From Saccoglossus kowalevskii (lineage: Eukaryota > Hemichordata > Enteropneusta > Harrimaniidae): a DNA stretch of 64,000 bases. This document shows, in pieces, positions 1 through 14,558 of the stretch. Made by a program: the position numbers and the translations under genes. The DNA lies in NCBI RefSeq assembly GCF_000003605.2, contig NW_003155247.1, positions 139,868 to 203,867 on the forward strand, read 5' to 3'. The notes under the pieces were generated by a model. The model did no database searches, was not told where the DNA came from, and worked only from the letters and a program-made list of their open reading frames with translations. The first letter of the stretch is position 1. Each line of letters begins with the position of its first letter.

Positions 1-3000
1 AAACTTGATAAAAATAAATAAAAACAAGACAAATGCGATAGTTTTAACTGCGTTCACTAAGAATCAATTCGTTCTCTTATATATATAATATTTTAGTTTT
101 ACATATATGCATGTACATAATTCTTTTATGAAAAATAGGTATAAATTGATAAATTGCGTAATTTCGTGTTACTACATTTCAGTGACATTGAACTACACGT
201 ATGAGGTGAGCATACTTCAGAAACGGAGGTCCTCTAATGATATATTATAATACATCTCCGGAGAGGCCAATTCTTATTCAAATACAATACCTCCATGACG
301 AAATGAAGCCAATACCTAGATGAGATAATACGTTGGATGTGACAATAGTTACACTTAATAAACAAGCAATACATTTTACACGCGTCGTATTCGTTTCACG
401 GGACCAAAATCGACTCTGAAACGGTACGAGGACCACGATCTGTGAAACGTATTAATTGCATAATCTCTGGGAAAAAATAATCTTTCCAATGCAACTTCAA
501 TATGTAGTATATCGTTTGGACGAATAGGGTTTACTTTGTGAAGCAGTATAATTTAAGTCTGCATCGCTGTTCTCGGGTTTCTGCAATTTACCCGAAGACG
601 TGTATTTTCTTTACTTAGGTAATTAACATGAAGAATGTGCGTAACACAGAAAGACTGATCACTCTCATTTGTATTGGCTTACGTTTTTTTTCTTAATATC
701 GAAAATAGATTCACGTAAACAAGATTTATCTAGCTTCAGCATGACCCCTTTTAATTCCGAAAAAAGTCTTCTTTTTAAACCAATTAATGGAAACATTAAA
801 TCATGCAAAGCGGAAAGATTATATAATTAAGAATTTTATATTTGGTAAACCTCCAGCATCTCCATAAATTGGTTAGCTTAACAGTAAAAACATCCGGATT
901 ACCGTTTTTGTTATTTTGAAGTCGTATACAGGCGTATAATTACAGTTTTTTTCTAAAGAACGCTACCCCCTGCGGCTGTTTGGAAAGAATCCACGTAGAA
1001 TGAAGCAGTACTGACTTTCCTATTACTGTGCGGTAAGTATAAGCGCATGTAGATCAGTTCAGTCGGAAAAAAAACGTCATTGTGACAATTCCATTTAAAA
1101 TTACCGTTACTCAGACTGTAATTTAGTAGACGAAGATGATGCTTCAAGGAGTACCTCAGATCGCATACATACATACATAATCCGAATTACGCCCTGGGAT
1201 ATTTCTTTCCTTCCACTGCATTCGAAATGGCCTAGATTAAGTCAGTATAGCTTCGGTTTTCAGATGTCCAATCACAATGCGACTTCAAATGTTCGATGTT
1301 AATATAAAAAAAGTTAAATGGTATTTGTGTTTTTTTCAACCATGCAAACTACCACAGCCACTGGCGCTCATACTGTGAACTGTGCGTTAACATTGGGGTA
1401 CAATTATATATGCATACATGAGATATTATACATTCACATCGGAAAAACGATCTACTGATGATACCCATAGTTAATATAATACGCGGTTCTGCTACAAAAC
1501 TACAAACATTGTCGCATAAAGAATACATCTGTTAGTGATGAAATAAAGCAACATATATACTTTTGCAAACAGATTGATGCATCTACAATATGTCTATCTT
1601 AGTCACAATCACAATATCTGATTGAATCATGATGGTCAATAGTATACAGACGCCCGCTAATTTTTTGTGACATAACCATGCCCCAGGATTATACGAGACA
1701 TTGTACACCCTATGATATATGTAAGATAAAAATATAACAACGATAACAATCTTTAATAAAAACAATGAAATTATTATATATGATTCCATAATTATGTGTA
1801 AATACTTTTCATTGCCATTTGCGTGAAACTGAAAGCTTGTAATAGAATACATTTCCCGTCTTGTTTCACTTTGTATCTTTCGTTGCATGGATGGACGACT
1901 AAAGTACGACTAAAGAAAGTCTCTACTTGTACGTCGAGGATCAAGCTTTTTCTTTTCTGGCTGACCAGCATTTCTACTCGACTGTGCTTTCAAAACAAGG
2001 GAAATAATTATAGTGTTATTTTTTTCAAATATTCCGGGTAAAATGAAAAGTTGGATTGCTGAAAAGTGGAAATATTGCTGAAATAATATATCATCTGCTT
2101 CTTCCAGCACTCTATTCGTATGTAAATGTTGTTCAGACAAATGAATTACAATCAACACGCACTGTTTTGTGTAGTCTGTGCATTCGTGATGTTTGCTGAG
2201 ATTTGTAATGCAAGTGTTAAATCTCAACAAAATGATTCGAGTGACTGAATAATATTTCTTTACAAACAAAATCGGATTGGCAATATGGACAATGTCTCGC
2301 ATTATTAACGCACCGACAGAAAACCAACAAACATCAGACAACTTTCCGTCTAGCAGTATTTAATGTGGTAAGATGGATTTGTAAACTATCCTGGCTTTCT
2401 TACTGCGAAGATACATACATATATGTATGTACGTACAATATAGCGGGATTTGTGTATATTAAATGCGTGCTATGTTTGCTGTGAATAGCGCCATTGTCCG
2501 TGTACTACTTTACAATCAAGACAAACTCAACTACAAACTACAAACCTGTGTAGGATAATTCCAACTTTTTTTTGCTGTCTCTACATTGTGTGCTCTATTA
2601 ATTGTATTCTGTTCAAGCATGCATTATAACATCGTAAGCTGGTGGATCATCTACTGTGTTCCTACGTCTGTACATGTGATTTTCACGTGGAATGCAAATG
2701 ATATCTTCCACTCGAATATATATTAAAACGTCAGTCTATACATGTACTTTAGATTCTTGAAATCTCTTATTGCATCATTTTACTTATATTATAATGAGTG
2801 TGCATAAGTTTTGGCGTGATTCTCACGTGCGCGGAAAATCATCAATACTCGTTATATCATCTAGAGTCTCTATATGGCGTACTCACTGTGAAAACAGAAC
2901 TACGCGTTGAGGAGGAGTTTCCATTCGCTTTCAGTAAACTCGATTTCAGGAACAAATTTTATTTTCAAAAGAGAATATTGACCTATTGACCTTGTTGATG

Positions 3001-3430
3001 GAAATTGTATTTGTGAAATGGTAAACTAATAAAGTATTTGATATATGTTCTTTGGCGGCTTTCCAATTGCCGACTAACAGCGTTATGCTATGTGAAACAT
3101 TATGCAAATAAAAGGTCTAGGTCACTATTGGCTAATATATAATTAACATTTCTAGTCAAATTAATTTAATTAAGTTGGATGGTTTACACATACTCTGTAT
3201 ATCCGATATACCGACAGCTGGACACTTGATTACGCTTTGTAAAAACAAAACTCCACAGATCAGATTGTCAGAAGTATATTTTCGAATATTTACGAAAAAC
3301 GATTAGCATGTAACAATATTGTTAGTTAAACAATCATCTGATCAAAGGTGACATGTCATCAAGGTATGTTTCCGATTACTAATATCATTTTGTTGCAGTT
3401 CGTAGCCCACTTATCTATGTAAAAAGTATT
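1..3430. other. No gene recognised
   Basis: AT-rich sequence. Open frames are all under 145 codons, overlap on both strands and show no recognisable domain. Confidence 0.5.
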
Positions 3431-3435
3431 CACTG

Positions 3436-3505
3436 TCGCTGGGGTGAGCGTCTGCTAACAGCGACATTGCGTATTTGTCGTGGCCGTGGGTTTGAATCTC
3501 GCCTT
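3436..3505 (+). repeat. tRNA-like head of a SINE
   Basis: A GGGTGAGCGTCTGCTAACAG stretch resembles box A and the anticodon arm. Downstream, GGGTTTGAATCTCGCC resembles box B followed by a tRNA 3' end. The 42-bp spacing fits an internal Pol III promoter. Confidence 0.45.
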
Positions 3506-4257
3506 GTGTGTTTATATATTCGTAATATGCTAATAATGTATTTTAGTGCCAACTGGAACATATATCATGCAGTGAAAGTGAAAGTAGCCGAGACTGAAAA
3601 TAAACTCAATCTGACGCTGATTACCATGCCAAACCGCCGAACAACTCAAATGTATTTGCATATTGTCCCGACGTCGATTGCAAGAATCAGCTCGGGGCTA
3701 TTTCTCGGTCTCATCGTCCGATCAGATTCATATAACCTGTATTGTATAACTACTAAAGACATTTGAAAGAATTCTATGTGTGACATACTATGCTTTACTA
3801 TTAAACATGTTAGTTGAGTATTGTAGCCACACCCAAAGTAAAGTTGTCAACTCAATTCGCACAAACTACAATACACATTGGCAAAAGACATCAATGTATG
3901 CGTATGTTTAATTAGTCTTAGTCGAGGCATTATAAACAATTTAAAAAATGTAATTAATATCTTTATCTTCCCACCCTGTATTTTGAACAAAAAATAAATT
4001 GTGTTAAGAATGTTTCGGTAGTGCCTTTATTTAACGTCATATCTAATTATATATAATCTCATGATATCTTGTCATTGGTTGACGTCAGCAGACACGAGTT
4101 TGTTTCGGAGGATAGGGATTGAATAATAATATTGAACATACACACATGAGCTTGTCAAAATGAACCATTGTTACTACAGTCTGTAATTATCGAAGCGTAG
4201 TAACCCGGACAACATTCAGACAGCGCGTACAATGACAAAAGTTTGCCAGTATGTGAC

Positions 4258-4360
4258 GTAACACTGTGGTGATATGGATTTTTTATCTGTCCCGTCTCAC
4301 GTCACATTGTGGTGATATGGATTTGTTATCTTCCCTGTCTTACATCACACTGCAGTGATA
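4258..4360 (+). repeat. 43-bp tandem repeat, about 2.4 copies
   Basis: Copies start at 4258, 4301 and 4344; the core CACTGTGGTGATATGGATTT recurs with a few substitutions. Confidence 0.8.
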
Positions 4361-5593
4361 CGTAAGTTATGCATTTAATAAAGATTAATATGGAATGCGG
4401 TCAAAAAGTGGTGCACATTATTGCTTTTGTTTCTACACACTTAGAAAGGTTTTTAGATAGTATAATATATTAAATATATTTAAATAAAATAATTAAATTT
4501 ATGTGTACATTACGAAAACAATATTTGATGTTATGACGTAGACGGTTTTGTAAACAAAGATTAAATGAGAGATTGACTGGTGTCAAATTGCTCGGTACAG
4601 AGAATAGAACATTCACGCATTATGTAATAGTGCATTTGACAGCCACGTGGAGCCAGTGAGATTTCAAAACACATGTACGGTATTTCATGTCTAGTATTAT
4701 TTCTCAAAGAATACTTGATCGTTTGCCCATTCAAGAGACTGTTTACAGGTTGACCACGTGAATTTACTAATATATGCATAGAGGCCAACCACATCGTCTC
4801 TGTTTTGTTTAATACAAGCTGGTCATTAGACGACAACATTCCACTAATGTCGTCGGTAATTTCAACATAGTGTCAATTGCTTCATTCCTACTGGCTGATT
4901 TAATTAGACGTTGGGATCGGTGTATGCCGTGATTAGACATACTGAAAAAAAACTCTCCGACAACAATGGATCTAGATTTATTAAATGACCGCGAATTTAA
5001 ATTTATACAATAATTATCAAAATCCGTTACCAAATAGTCCACAAATGAGAGAATTTAGTTTAATCTTGTTATTAGTTATGTATCTCTTCAATTATTGTTA
5101 ACCCCCATTTTATTCAAACGTATTCATGACGTTTTTATTCCGTAATTATCGATTTTACACCTTTCCATAAACGATGTTTATTACCATACCTTGTCGACCC
5201 ATTGCTGATTCATTCCATTTCTTATTCAACATTTGCTCAAAAGCGCATGCCCAATTTACAGTGGCGTTTCAAATCGTAACAAAAAACGTGTTTGTTGTTC
5301 TGTGTGATTAAATAATTATTTAACATCATATAACTATGAATAGTATGACCTTACCCGGGCCTACCCATGGTTGATTGAGCAAAACCTAATTATTACATTG
5401 ACTATTCGCCTGAATGCTTACACGTTCCTCTATTCAATTCTTATTTCTGTACATATTTATGAATATTGTACATTCATTATTATATCCAACAATCATATGT
5501 GGTATATATAAAATCGGTGTTCGTTTAGTGGAAATATAAATTGAATATTACTCGACACCTCCTTTGTGTTTTTCCTGTTACAAATTCCCCCTG

Positions 5594-5633
5594 TTTTTTT
5601 TTTTTTTTTTTGTTTTTTTTTTTTGTTGTTGTT
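5594..5633 (+). repeat. Poly-T tract
   Basis: An 18-T run followed by further T-rich sequence; could be the A-tail of a retroposed minus-strand element. Confidence 0.7.
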
Positions 5634-8600
5634 TTTGTTGTCTTCGATTTAAAAAAAAAACTTATAAGCTGAGGTGAGGTATATTTACAGCTGTTATTTA
5701 TTTATTGATTTAATTTTTAATATTTTAGTTTGAACGATTCTTAATTTGACATTTGCAGTGTTCGTGATAGAATGATAATTTATTTTGTTTGACTTTATCA
5801 AGTAAAAAAAATCACTAAAATAGTTTAGACATGTTTCAGCCAATGGACAAGTCAGTGTAAAGCAATGGCAGCTCTGACGTATGTTTCCGAGTCGTAATTA
5901 TTGTCTGATTAATCGGAACATTTTCATTATATTAATGGCATGTACGTAATGTATTCCATGTGTACTTTACCCAGTTTGTGGGTTTTTTCAATGTTACGTC
6001 TAAGTTACTGAAATTTATAGACTCGCATATGCATAGTTGCTAAAACCCGTGGCCTCTTTCCATCGTACTTTACAGTCGCAGAACAAAATTGCACGAATCT
6101 CATTAAACGCCGTGAGCCAATGTCACTAAGCATCGGGAAGCTATAGTAAAATATTACACAAGAAGGTTAGACGAAGAGTTAAGCAACCTCGTGGCTCGTA
6201 AACTCATTTGACTCTATGGTTAAAATTGTGAAGAAATTGCAATCAAAATATATTGGACACCTTATTCCAAATAGAAAGGAAAAACTTGAGAACCATTTTT
6301 AATATATATATATAGGGAATATCTGTAAAAGACTTTTTTTCAAAAAAATGTGCTTATGAACGATTTATTATCCCGCGTGCTTTTAATGTGATAATCGTCC
6401 GAATACAAATCAATAACCGGTATAAGGCTGTGAAAGCTAAATAGAATTACATTTATTTTACATCAAACGATTATTTTAAGATAGTGTGTGAAAACGAAAG
6501 CACAAAATAAGACATCCAATCAAGTGAAAATGCCTATCACATCCTGGGGTCTTGCTTATTACCATCATCATCGGCTGTGACTTATACGCACCCATTAAAT
6601 TCGCATCGTTGAGTTGCCAGGTTCGGAATTCGATTTCTGTTATCCTTTTCAGCTAAACGAGAGATTAATCGCTGACAGTACGTGCTGAACATTCTGTGAA
6701 CGTAGAGACATTCACAAACTAATGAATACAAACGACTCAATTTCGAGTCAGTTCTTTATGTTTTCTTCAATTCAAGTTAGTGTCTGGGTGGATTACTTGG
6801 CCCACGCTGACCTTGTGTGTACAATCACCTTTTCTCACTTTTGACGTGAGAACTATATCAGATTTACTGTAACATTAAAAGAGATAGGGACGTTTAATTT
6901 TCCAGGGGTTAATTGACAGACAAGTACAAGTGCTATAAAACGGAAAGGTCGATTTAATGTGGCTGCCTCGTCCTTTAAAGATCATTTGATTTTAGACAAC
7001 AAACACAACAATTACCCAGACTGCTGACTGGAACCGGTCAATATACATACATAGCGCCCTCAATAGCTACATTGTTGATACGTCACGTGAGGCTTGCGCT
7101 ATCATTTCTGTTACCACGTGCTGACGAGGTGGGAGACTCGTAGCATATCGCTTTTCAGAAAGAAGTTTTAGAAATTCGCCCCCACTCCGGAAACTGGAAA
7201 AGAATTCATATATGTTTCAGTGACGAATGAACATGTTTTATTACTTTATTTATGTGGAGACATTTTGTGATTGAGCTTCAATAATAAATAGATTAACTTT
7301 TGAAACTTTAATACCATTAATTGTGAATACTGTGGTGTAGTTTTTTTCCTTGATTACGTACAAATTGTATGTGATTCGTGTTGACGTTAATATGCAAATG
7401 TGGCCCCTGGAGCGTGACATTAAGGAGTTCATTAGTTCTGCTACATATATTTTGCGTAAAAATATGACTCTAATTTGCAAGCAAATACCCGTGTAACTTT
7501 ATCTTCGAACCAATTATCATTAGAAACACTATAATCGTCTCTCATTTCCCGCCTAATGGGTTCCCAGAAACTGACAATACGGTCGTTTGAGATATACTCA
7601 AAGCTATGTGCGCGTGTGCACCTTTTTAACTACAATGCCGGTGTGACAAAATGTACAGGTTTTAATATCACCGGGGACAATATGGTTTGTCAACATATGA
7701 AAAGTTGTCTCCAAAAGCGCCAATAGACTTCGCATTGTTTTCAACATTAAACTGAGTGAAATTTGGCCATACGAGTAAATTCTGGCCAATATAATGATTT
7801 GTGTTTTATTGTCTTTTGTTTGTTTTGTTTTTTTACTTGAAATGGCTAATTCTATGTGTAATTGTACATGTATGATCATAAGTTGGTCGACTAGGCAATA
7901 TATATTATATACTAGTACAGTCCCCTACAATTCTTGGAACTTAGCGTTTTCATTGATCGATCGGTATCCCGGTTTTTCGGAAAATAATCGGGCTGTGATT
8001 GAAATCAATGGACAAACAGAAACCAAATAAAACATTTTCCGTTGACTGTCAGATCATGTATACTACGTGAAATTGATGGTAAAACAGAACAAAGAAATGT
8101 CATAGCGTTGTACTAGCATTAAAACATCGTGTACGATTTCAACATCCGGGAAAGTATTTTGGTTGTTTCAACTTTTAGTAATATGGTAATAATGTATCTA
8201 CATTTGGTGATAGTCAATTTTGAAGTAAAGATATTTCAACGCCATATCCCCTGCAAATGAACGGATGTTTTGACATAGAACAATAAATCGAAACTCAAGT
8301 TCAAAATCAAATCATTCGATTTTTTGCGGCAGACTTTTTGGTTCGTGCCTTTCGGGAGATCTCTATGTAAACAGATAATCAACTATTTTTGGTGAATCGA
8401 AATGTTAATCAGCAAAATCCCTGATGCCTGGCTATAATTGTGTGGAATGCTTGAACAATAAAAATTCCGTGATTCTTTCATTGTGAAGATATCCTGGTCA
8501 TTTTCAACTGGAAAATTATCTATCAGCGTGTTTTCATATGTCGCTTGGCAGTGAACTTTATATGTGTAACTGAAACGTCTACGACTCGGACTCACTACCG

Positions 8601-8667
8601 CTGCATATTAAATCTATAATTGAAATAAGAACTCAACACTCCTCGTTATTACGTAGAAGAAGGGCTC

Positions 8668-8710
8668 GGGTGGCTATGTCACTCCCATTATTTGCTATAT
8701 TCGAGTCCTG
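8668..8710 (+). repeat. Weak SINE/tRNA-like fragment
   Basis: GGGTGGCTATGTCAC is followed about 30 bp later by TATTCGAGTCCTG, a box A/box B-like pair. Degenerate. Confidence 0.25.
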
Positions 8711-9266
8711 TTACCACACAATAATATGAATTTTGATGTTTTGTGGAGTTTAATTTTCACAAATTTGTCATGGAAATAATTTTGTTAATTTACATGTCCA
8801 TTTGGACTTTTTAGCGGATTATATTCATGAATGATTTTATTCAAATTATTCCCTACATATCGATTTCGAATGCAAGATTAGGCAAGTATACTGAGCCTAT
8901 CCTGATGGGTGGCAATGTCGGTACATCGCACCAAACTTAGTGAGTGTGGAAGATGGGAAAACGGGTAGCGAGAGGGGTGAATTACAGTATGCCATCCCGT
9001 CATTCAAAACCTTCATTTACCCAATATTGTTTGAAAGCCTGGTTACCAGAAGAGAAACGTGTTTGAACATATTAGATAATATTTATTTGCATAAGCATCA
9101 CGTGACACATTGCCGGACCTTGTCAAAAGGACACTGTAGTATTTCCGGGTGAAATTTACGGGATACAATCAGTTTTACTATTTATATTTATACCAATCTT
9201 GGTCACGTGACCTATTGTTCTAGCCGTTTGTTTATTTTAGTAAATCTACACGTGACACTTTGTCTC

Positions 9267-9389
9267 AAAGGGTGGTTCGTCGCGCCGCGTCCTGTTCGAT
9301 TTGGGACTCATAGCGACGTACACAACGCGTGTAAAATACATTGTTTATTTACATGAAATTCGAACGCGCGCTGCGCGACGACCACAGCG
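9267..9389 (-). mobile_element. Short inverted-repeat element (MITE), copy 1
   Basis: Ends are inverted: GGTGGTTCGTCGCGCCGCGT on the left and GCGCGACGACCACAGCG on the right. The interior, reverse-complemented, matches the element at 60838-60943, sharing a block with TGTGTACGTCGCTATGAGTC. No transposase; non-autonomous. Confidence 0.7.
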
Positions 9390-9559
9390 ATTTAATGTTA
9401 ATTGTGAAACGACCACGCTTATATTCATATGCAGAGTGTAATGTCTACAGTAGCATTTATATGCTAAGTGTAACTGCAACAGATAACAGTGACATATTTT
9501 GTAAACCGGAATTGTCTTGCACCTTGGCTACGAGATTTCGTTTTAAGTTATTGAAAAAG

Positions 9560-9712
9560 TTGGTCAAGAATCCACGACCGGGGGCGACAGAATGCGCGAC
9601 CACTTGCGCCTTCTGGGCGCAAGGGGTAGTGGGCAGACCCCCCCCCCCCCCCAATGCAAAATGTCGTGCCGCCGCCTCTGAGGTAGAGCCCATAACCACT
9701 GAGCTATTAGAT
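9560..9712 (-). repeat. tRNA-like/SINE fragment interrupted by a C15/G15 run
   Basis: On the minus strand TAGCTCAGTGGTTATGGGC (9688-9706) matches box A of a tRNA-derived SINE. A 15-base homopolymer (9638-9652) lies downstream. A clear box B is not seen at the usual spacing. Confidence 0.35.
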
Positions 9713-9719
9713 TTCCGAT

Positions 9720-12100
9720 CGAGGTTTCTGAAAAAAAGGGTATTAGAAAAATCATGTCTATGTCAAATGTTACGTATTGAATTATTGACGAGTAAATGAC
9801 AAAGTGTACAATGCAACGCAACTGATTGCTGAATCTTTCAAGTTTATCGTTTTCTTCGCGGTATAAGTCGTTAATCGCATCTCGGCCTCGCGCGTTGACA
9901 AAAAACTATGACATTTACAGTTGTAAACGTACTCTAACTCGTGCGATTAACCATACATAAATATGTCCTGACTGTTTTAAGAACCTATTTTTAAGCGCTT
10001 ACAGAAATTTGTTTTTCCTCTTAGTGATTAATATTCACTATTAGTTAACGCCTCTGATGGGCCATTATTCCGTGACAAAGAATTGTATTTCAAAACCGAG
10101 ACACATTCGTATCTCTCATTGTCTAGTAAATCATCGGCGTAAATTTAAAACACTAACCATGAAACTAATTGTACGTGGTTCGTAGTTCCATGCACCATGG
10201 AGGTAAAAGACAGAATGCCTGCACTAACGAACTATATGTGATGGGAGTCCCAGTGACATAGTTAATTTTATTATTCAAAGTTGAAAAACACAGAAAAAGC
10301 ATAGTGACTACTAAACACAAATGGGTCAAATTTTCAAAGTACAACCAAATTTATTGACAAGTGCTGCCGTGGAATATGGTAATCACATTGTTAAGAGAAT
10401 AATTTCATATCAAAAGGTGTGAATTGTGAGGAAAAGCGTGTACATGTTGCCATAGCAACCAAGGGGTGACCCATTGTCAGACATTACTGTTCCACGGTGC
10501 GCGGCAAAAATTGCTCAGGTAAAAATGACACCTGTCCACAATGCCTGTAGTATGGTAATTATCAAAGGACAATTCCAGTACGGTAGCCGTATTTCATCAT
10601 CGCATTTCACCATATGTTCATTTCAATTAATAAAGATCAATTATTGTAATAAAACAATTATTTGATTCGTCACCCAAGTGAAGTTAGTTATCCAATGAGC
10701 AGTAATTTGACTTTCTTGTCACCAGTATTGTCGAGGGTTTGTAAGCGATGGTGTTGACGTTGTAGGTTAGGGGGAGCATTGCTTGTACATGTATATGTTA
10801 ATAAAATTCATTCTTTTTTATTACAGCTGCGGTTGGGCGTTCCCTGTGCTACACAAAAAAACTGCATCACTTATACAATTTAGTTTAATGACTAAAACGT
10901 TAATATTGATGTGTGAGCAGCTGACAATACTGGAATCCAAGGTACTCCGAGAAAAAATATCGAGAGTTGTGATTCTAATCGTTACTCAACAATCTGGGTA
11001 TTCTTAAAAAGGCGCCAGTTTGTCGCGATATAAAACTGCATGATGGCGACCAGTCATGTGTTGTGTGAATTGAAGGTAGCTGTTGCAATGTAATCGATTA
11101 CAACACTGGAAACGTGGTGCCCCGCAGAGTGAAATATAGCGATGCTGTGTCCAGCCTCCAAACTGACGTGCAAGCGATTGTATATTATCAAAATTCTTAA
11201 GACAGAAATTAGCTGATAATAAAGTGCTTAAATATACCAACTCAGTCATACCTAGCACTGTTTTCTATCACAGCATATCGCGTGTAAATGCTATCCGAAT
11301 AAAATAAAACGAATAAACGACTGNNNNNNNNNNNNNNNNNNNNNNNNNNNNNNNNNNNNNNNNNNNNNNNNNNAAATAACATAATGCGATTGTATGTTTA
11401 AATTGTAAAATTAATCTGGGTTTGTTTAGATAACTCGTATTCTTTTTTTCAATATAGTTTACGAAGCTAACGAATGTTTGTTTGTTTTTATATTGTCGCG
11501 AATTAACACTGCCATCTGTGGCGCTGTTGCCGGGTTTAAATCGAAAATAATAAACCAGGACAGACAATGAGAACATAAAAATCCTTCATAGTTCATATTC
11601 CTGTCAGAAGAACACGATTCGGAGATAAGAACGCGATATTTTACTGCCCTATTGGGAGCACGAATGTGAGAAAAGATTCTCAATATCTTGTTAAAATCCG
11701 ATCCCGTACGCGCGGCTCGTAAATCGTTCTCAGGTGACTCAATTACCGAGACGACAGTTGCCCGATTTTGTCGATTAGCAACGGGGATGGGCGAGTCCCA
11801 AGTGTGTTCATGGAATAGCAACATATATGCTATATATATTTATATCTATACTACATAGAACCGACTATACTACCGAATGACCTGCTCCCAGGCGAGTTTG
11901 AGATAACGTCTGTTAGACTGCATGACATCATTCATATTTCACAAGAACGCTTATCAGACATTTAGTGAATTAACCGAGTGTTCGTGGTTCTGGAAAAGCG
12001 ACTTCCATAATTTTGAAAATTCCAATTTAATATCGTCTGTTTGCTTTCTGTTTTTAATTGTTTACCATACAACACAGTTTCTAACTAACTTGATAATACA
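9720..12100. other. No gene recognised
   Basis: Unremarkable AT-rich sequence around the 50-N gap. No supported exons. Confidence 0.5.
11324..11373. other. Assembly gap, 50 N
   Basis: Run of N, a nominal-size gap. Open frames crossing it are artefacts. Confidence 0.99.
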
Positions 12101-12110
12101 AATAGGCTGC

Positions 12111-12389
12111 TCATTCATTCATTCATTCATTCATTCATTCATTCATTCATTCATTCATTCATTCATTCATTCATTCATTCATTTATTCTTTCAATCATTC
12201 ATTCATTCAATCATTCATCTATTCATCATTCATCCATTCATCCATTCTTTCATTCATTCATTCATTCATTCATTCATTCATTCATTCATTCATTCATTCA
12301 TTCATTCATTCATTCATTCATTCATTCATTCATACATTCTTTCATTCATCCATTCTTTCATTCATCCATTCATTCATCCATTCATTCAT
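12111..12389 (+). repeat. (ATTC)n microsatellite, about 280 bp
   Basis: Near-continuous ATTC repeats, degenerate in the middle (12180-12250) and toward the right end. The open frame through it is a repeat artefact. Confidence 0.97.
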
Positions 12390-12419
12390 CTGAAATAATT
12401 TGTTTGCATTCATGTCGAG

Positions 12420-14550
12420 AGTATACCATCAACTATAATTTATTAAATTTCATTTAGTAATTAATGTTTTCGATCACCACACACGAATTTTTACATTGCG
12501 TTTAGTGACTATAGACCAATTGATATGGCAACGGTCATATCAAAGTTGTACGAAAACATTGTATTGGCCAGCTGTGATAAATACAGACGACTGACCCATT
12601 CATCCTGGGGGACGGGGCACTCCATTGATATGTGTATTTTTCTTCACATGGCGAGTACTGGTGTAGATACCTGTAATCGAATAAATCATTGGACACTGAT
12701 CCGAAAACATTGTATTGAGGTGGTGGTATTTTGGTATATATAGTGCCCAGCTATTAAATGTTTCACGCCCTCGACGGTGTAAGAGAGAGTGCAATTCTGT
12801 CATCGTCCCATCATTTTACTGTGTATGTTGATAGTCTAAATTGTTGGACATCATTTGTCAGGAATTATGTAATACTGACATCCTGTGTGCGAGTGACATC
12901 ATACTATCATGCAATTTTGTTAAAGTCTTACTAGTATATTGACAAATTCTTCTTTTTGCTGTCATGTCGTTGGATCTATATATTAAGAGTCAGCTTGTGT
13001 TTGAAACTCGGTTTTATTGACATTTAATATATTGTTTAATGTTTAATATACTTGTTTCTTTTTTGTGACTTGCATGAGTCTAATCTCGAATTAAATTAAA
13101 TTTCGTGGTTTTCATTGCTGGCCTTCTGAGTAGCTATCTAACCTCGAAATTAGATGTATTATGTAAATACATACTATCTAGATTACATTTTCTTAAATAC
13201 ATGATTAATGACTAAAAAACTTACATAACAATGCAATACTAAGCAGACATGGGTGCGTGGATAATGATGGCAAAGTAAATTTCTAGTATTTTCTAGAATC
13301 TTGGTTTTTGGCGTAAATTTACTAATTAATGTAAGCAATCACAATTTAAAGTTTAAGTGTGGTTCTCGAATTTATGCCTGTGGCGGCGACATCTCCCTTT
13401 CAACAAGAGAATTTTGAAATGAACGACGAAATTAAGTCTTATTTTCTTTTTCTTGACGCACTAGGATTCTTTTCAGGTATTTTACAGCGTAAATTACGAT
13501 AGACTAAAAGAAAGTGGAATCTACAATGTTTCCAGTCAGTTATGTGAAATCTTTCACATAACGACATTTAGTTGTACGTCTATTTAGAAAATATGAGCCA
13601 GAGTAACGTTGAGGGCGTCTGAGTTATTTTCTGATACGTTTTATATTTTGAGGCAAAGTGCAAAAATCTTTACATAACTGGACGCGTGGCGAATCAACAC
13701 GTCTTTTGATTGTCACGTTGCTATAGTGCAGTCATGTCATTTGTTGAAACTTTGTTCACACACTGTTATTCAAAAGTGCTATCGCCTTTTATGAAATCGT
13801 CATTTCCGTGTTTGAAAAACTTGAGTAATAAAATTATTTTAGGGTCGGTGTCGAATCGTGTATTGTCTCTATGTTTGAGCCGAAAGTGGGCGTTGGTGTT
13901 TTTTGTTGTTAGGAAATAGTTACGGTTCTCGGAATTCCCACAGCCACATGGGAACAGACCTGACTGCTAACATTGTAGTTTGCGCTTGTCTTCCGTTTGT
14001 TAACATTTGTTGTTGGGCTCGCCGGCGATTGAAAATATACAACTAACCGAAAAGACCCCCCCCCCAGTGATTCAATAAAGTGAAACGTTGCCACTACAGT
14101 TATAAAATGGAGAATTAAAGCGAAAATCTAAATTGTGATTACGTACCACCAAATCATCAATTGAATTTAAGTCAAAAACCTAAATATTATATTCCATACA
14201 TTTTGGGAATTCACTTGGACGTCATTAGCCGTCATGGACCCACATGCTGTTCACATACCAAATACATAGTACGAGGGTTAGGTAGCAAAAAACTTGGATA
14301 TAATGTTCAAAATGCGAAATTGAATATTTGCTGTAATTAAAAAACAAAAGAAGATATATATGATTTTATTGCGATTGAGGGCAGTATAATAACAAGATAT
14401 GCGGCAAGCGAGTATAGTATGTGAAGCCTTTATAATGAAGAATTCTCACTGAAAAGAAACGAAAAGACAACCAACGTTTATATTTTTTTTTAGAAATATG
14501 AGGACGAATTGCTTCAAGCCCGGATTTTTGTCAAACGTAGAGGGCGTTAT
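12420..14550. other. No gene recognised
   Basis: No coding or RNA gene signature. A 9-C run at 14056-14064. Confidence 0.5.
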
Positions 14551-14558
14551 TAATTATG

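Larger units (their letters stand above)
3520..9260. other. No gene recognised
   Basis: Contains a 43-bp tandem repeat (4258-4360), a poly-T tract near 5594-5633 and a weak SINE-like head near 8668-8710. No coding pattern is visible. Confidence 0.5.

Noticed and set aside
9341-9799. 152-codon plus-strand frame
   Set aside because: It runs through a MITE, a SINE-like fragment and a C15 run, and other frames are open too.
12000-12398. 158-codon frame of FIHS repeats
   Set aside because: It is a translation of the ATTC microsatellite.
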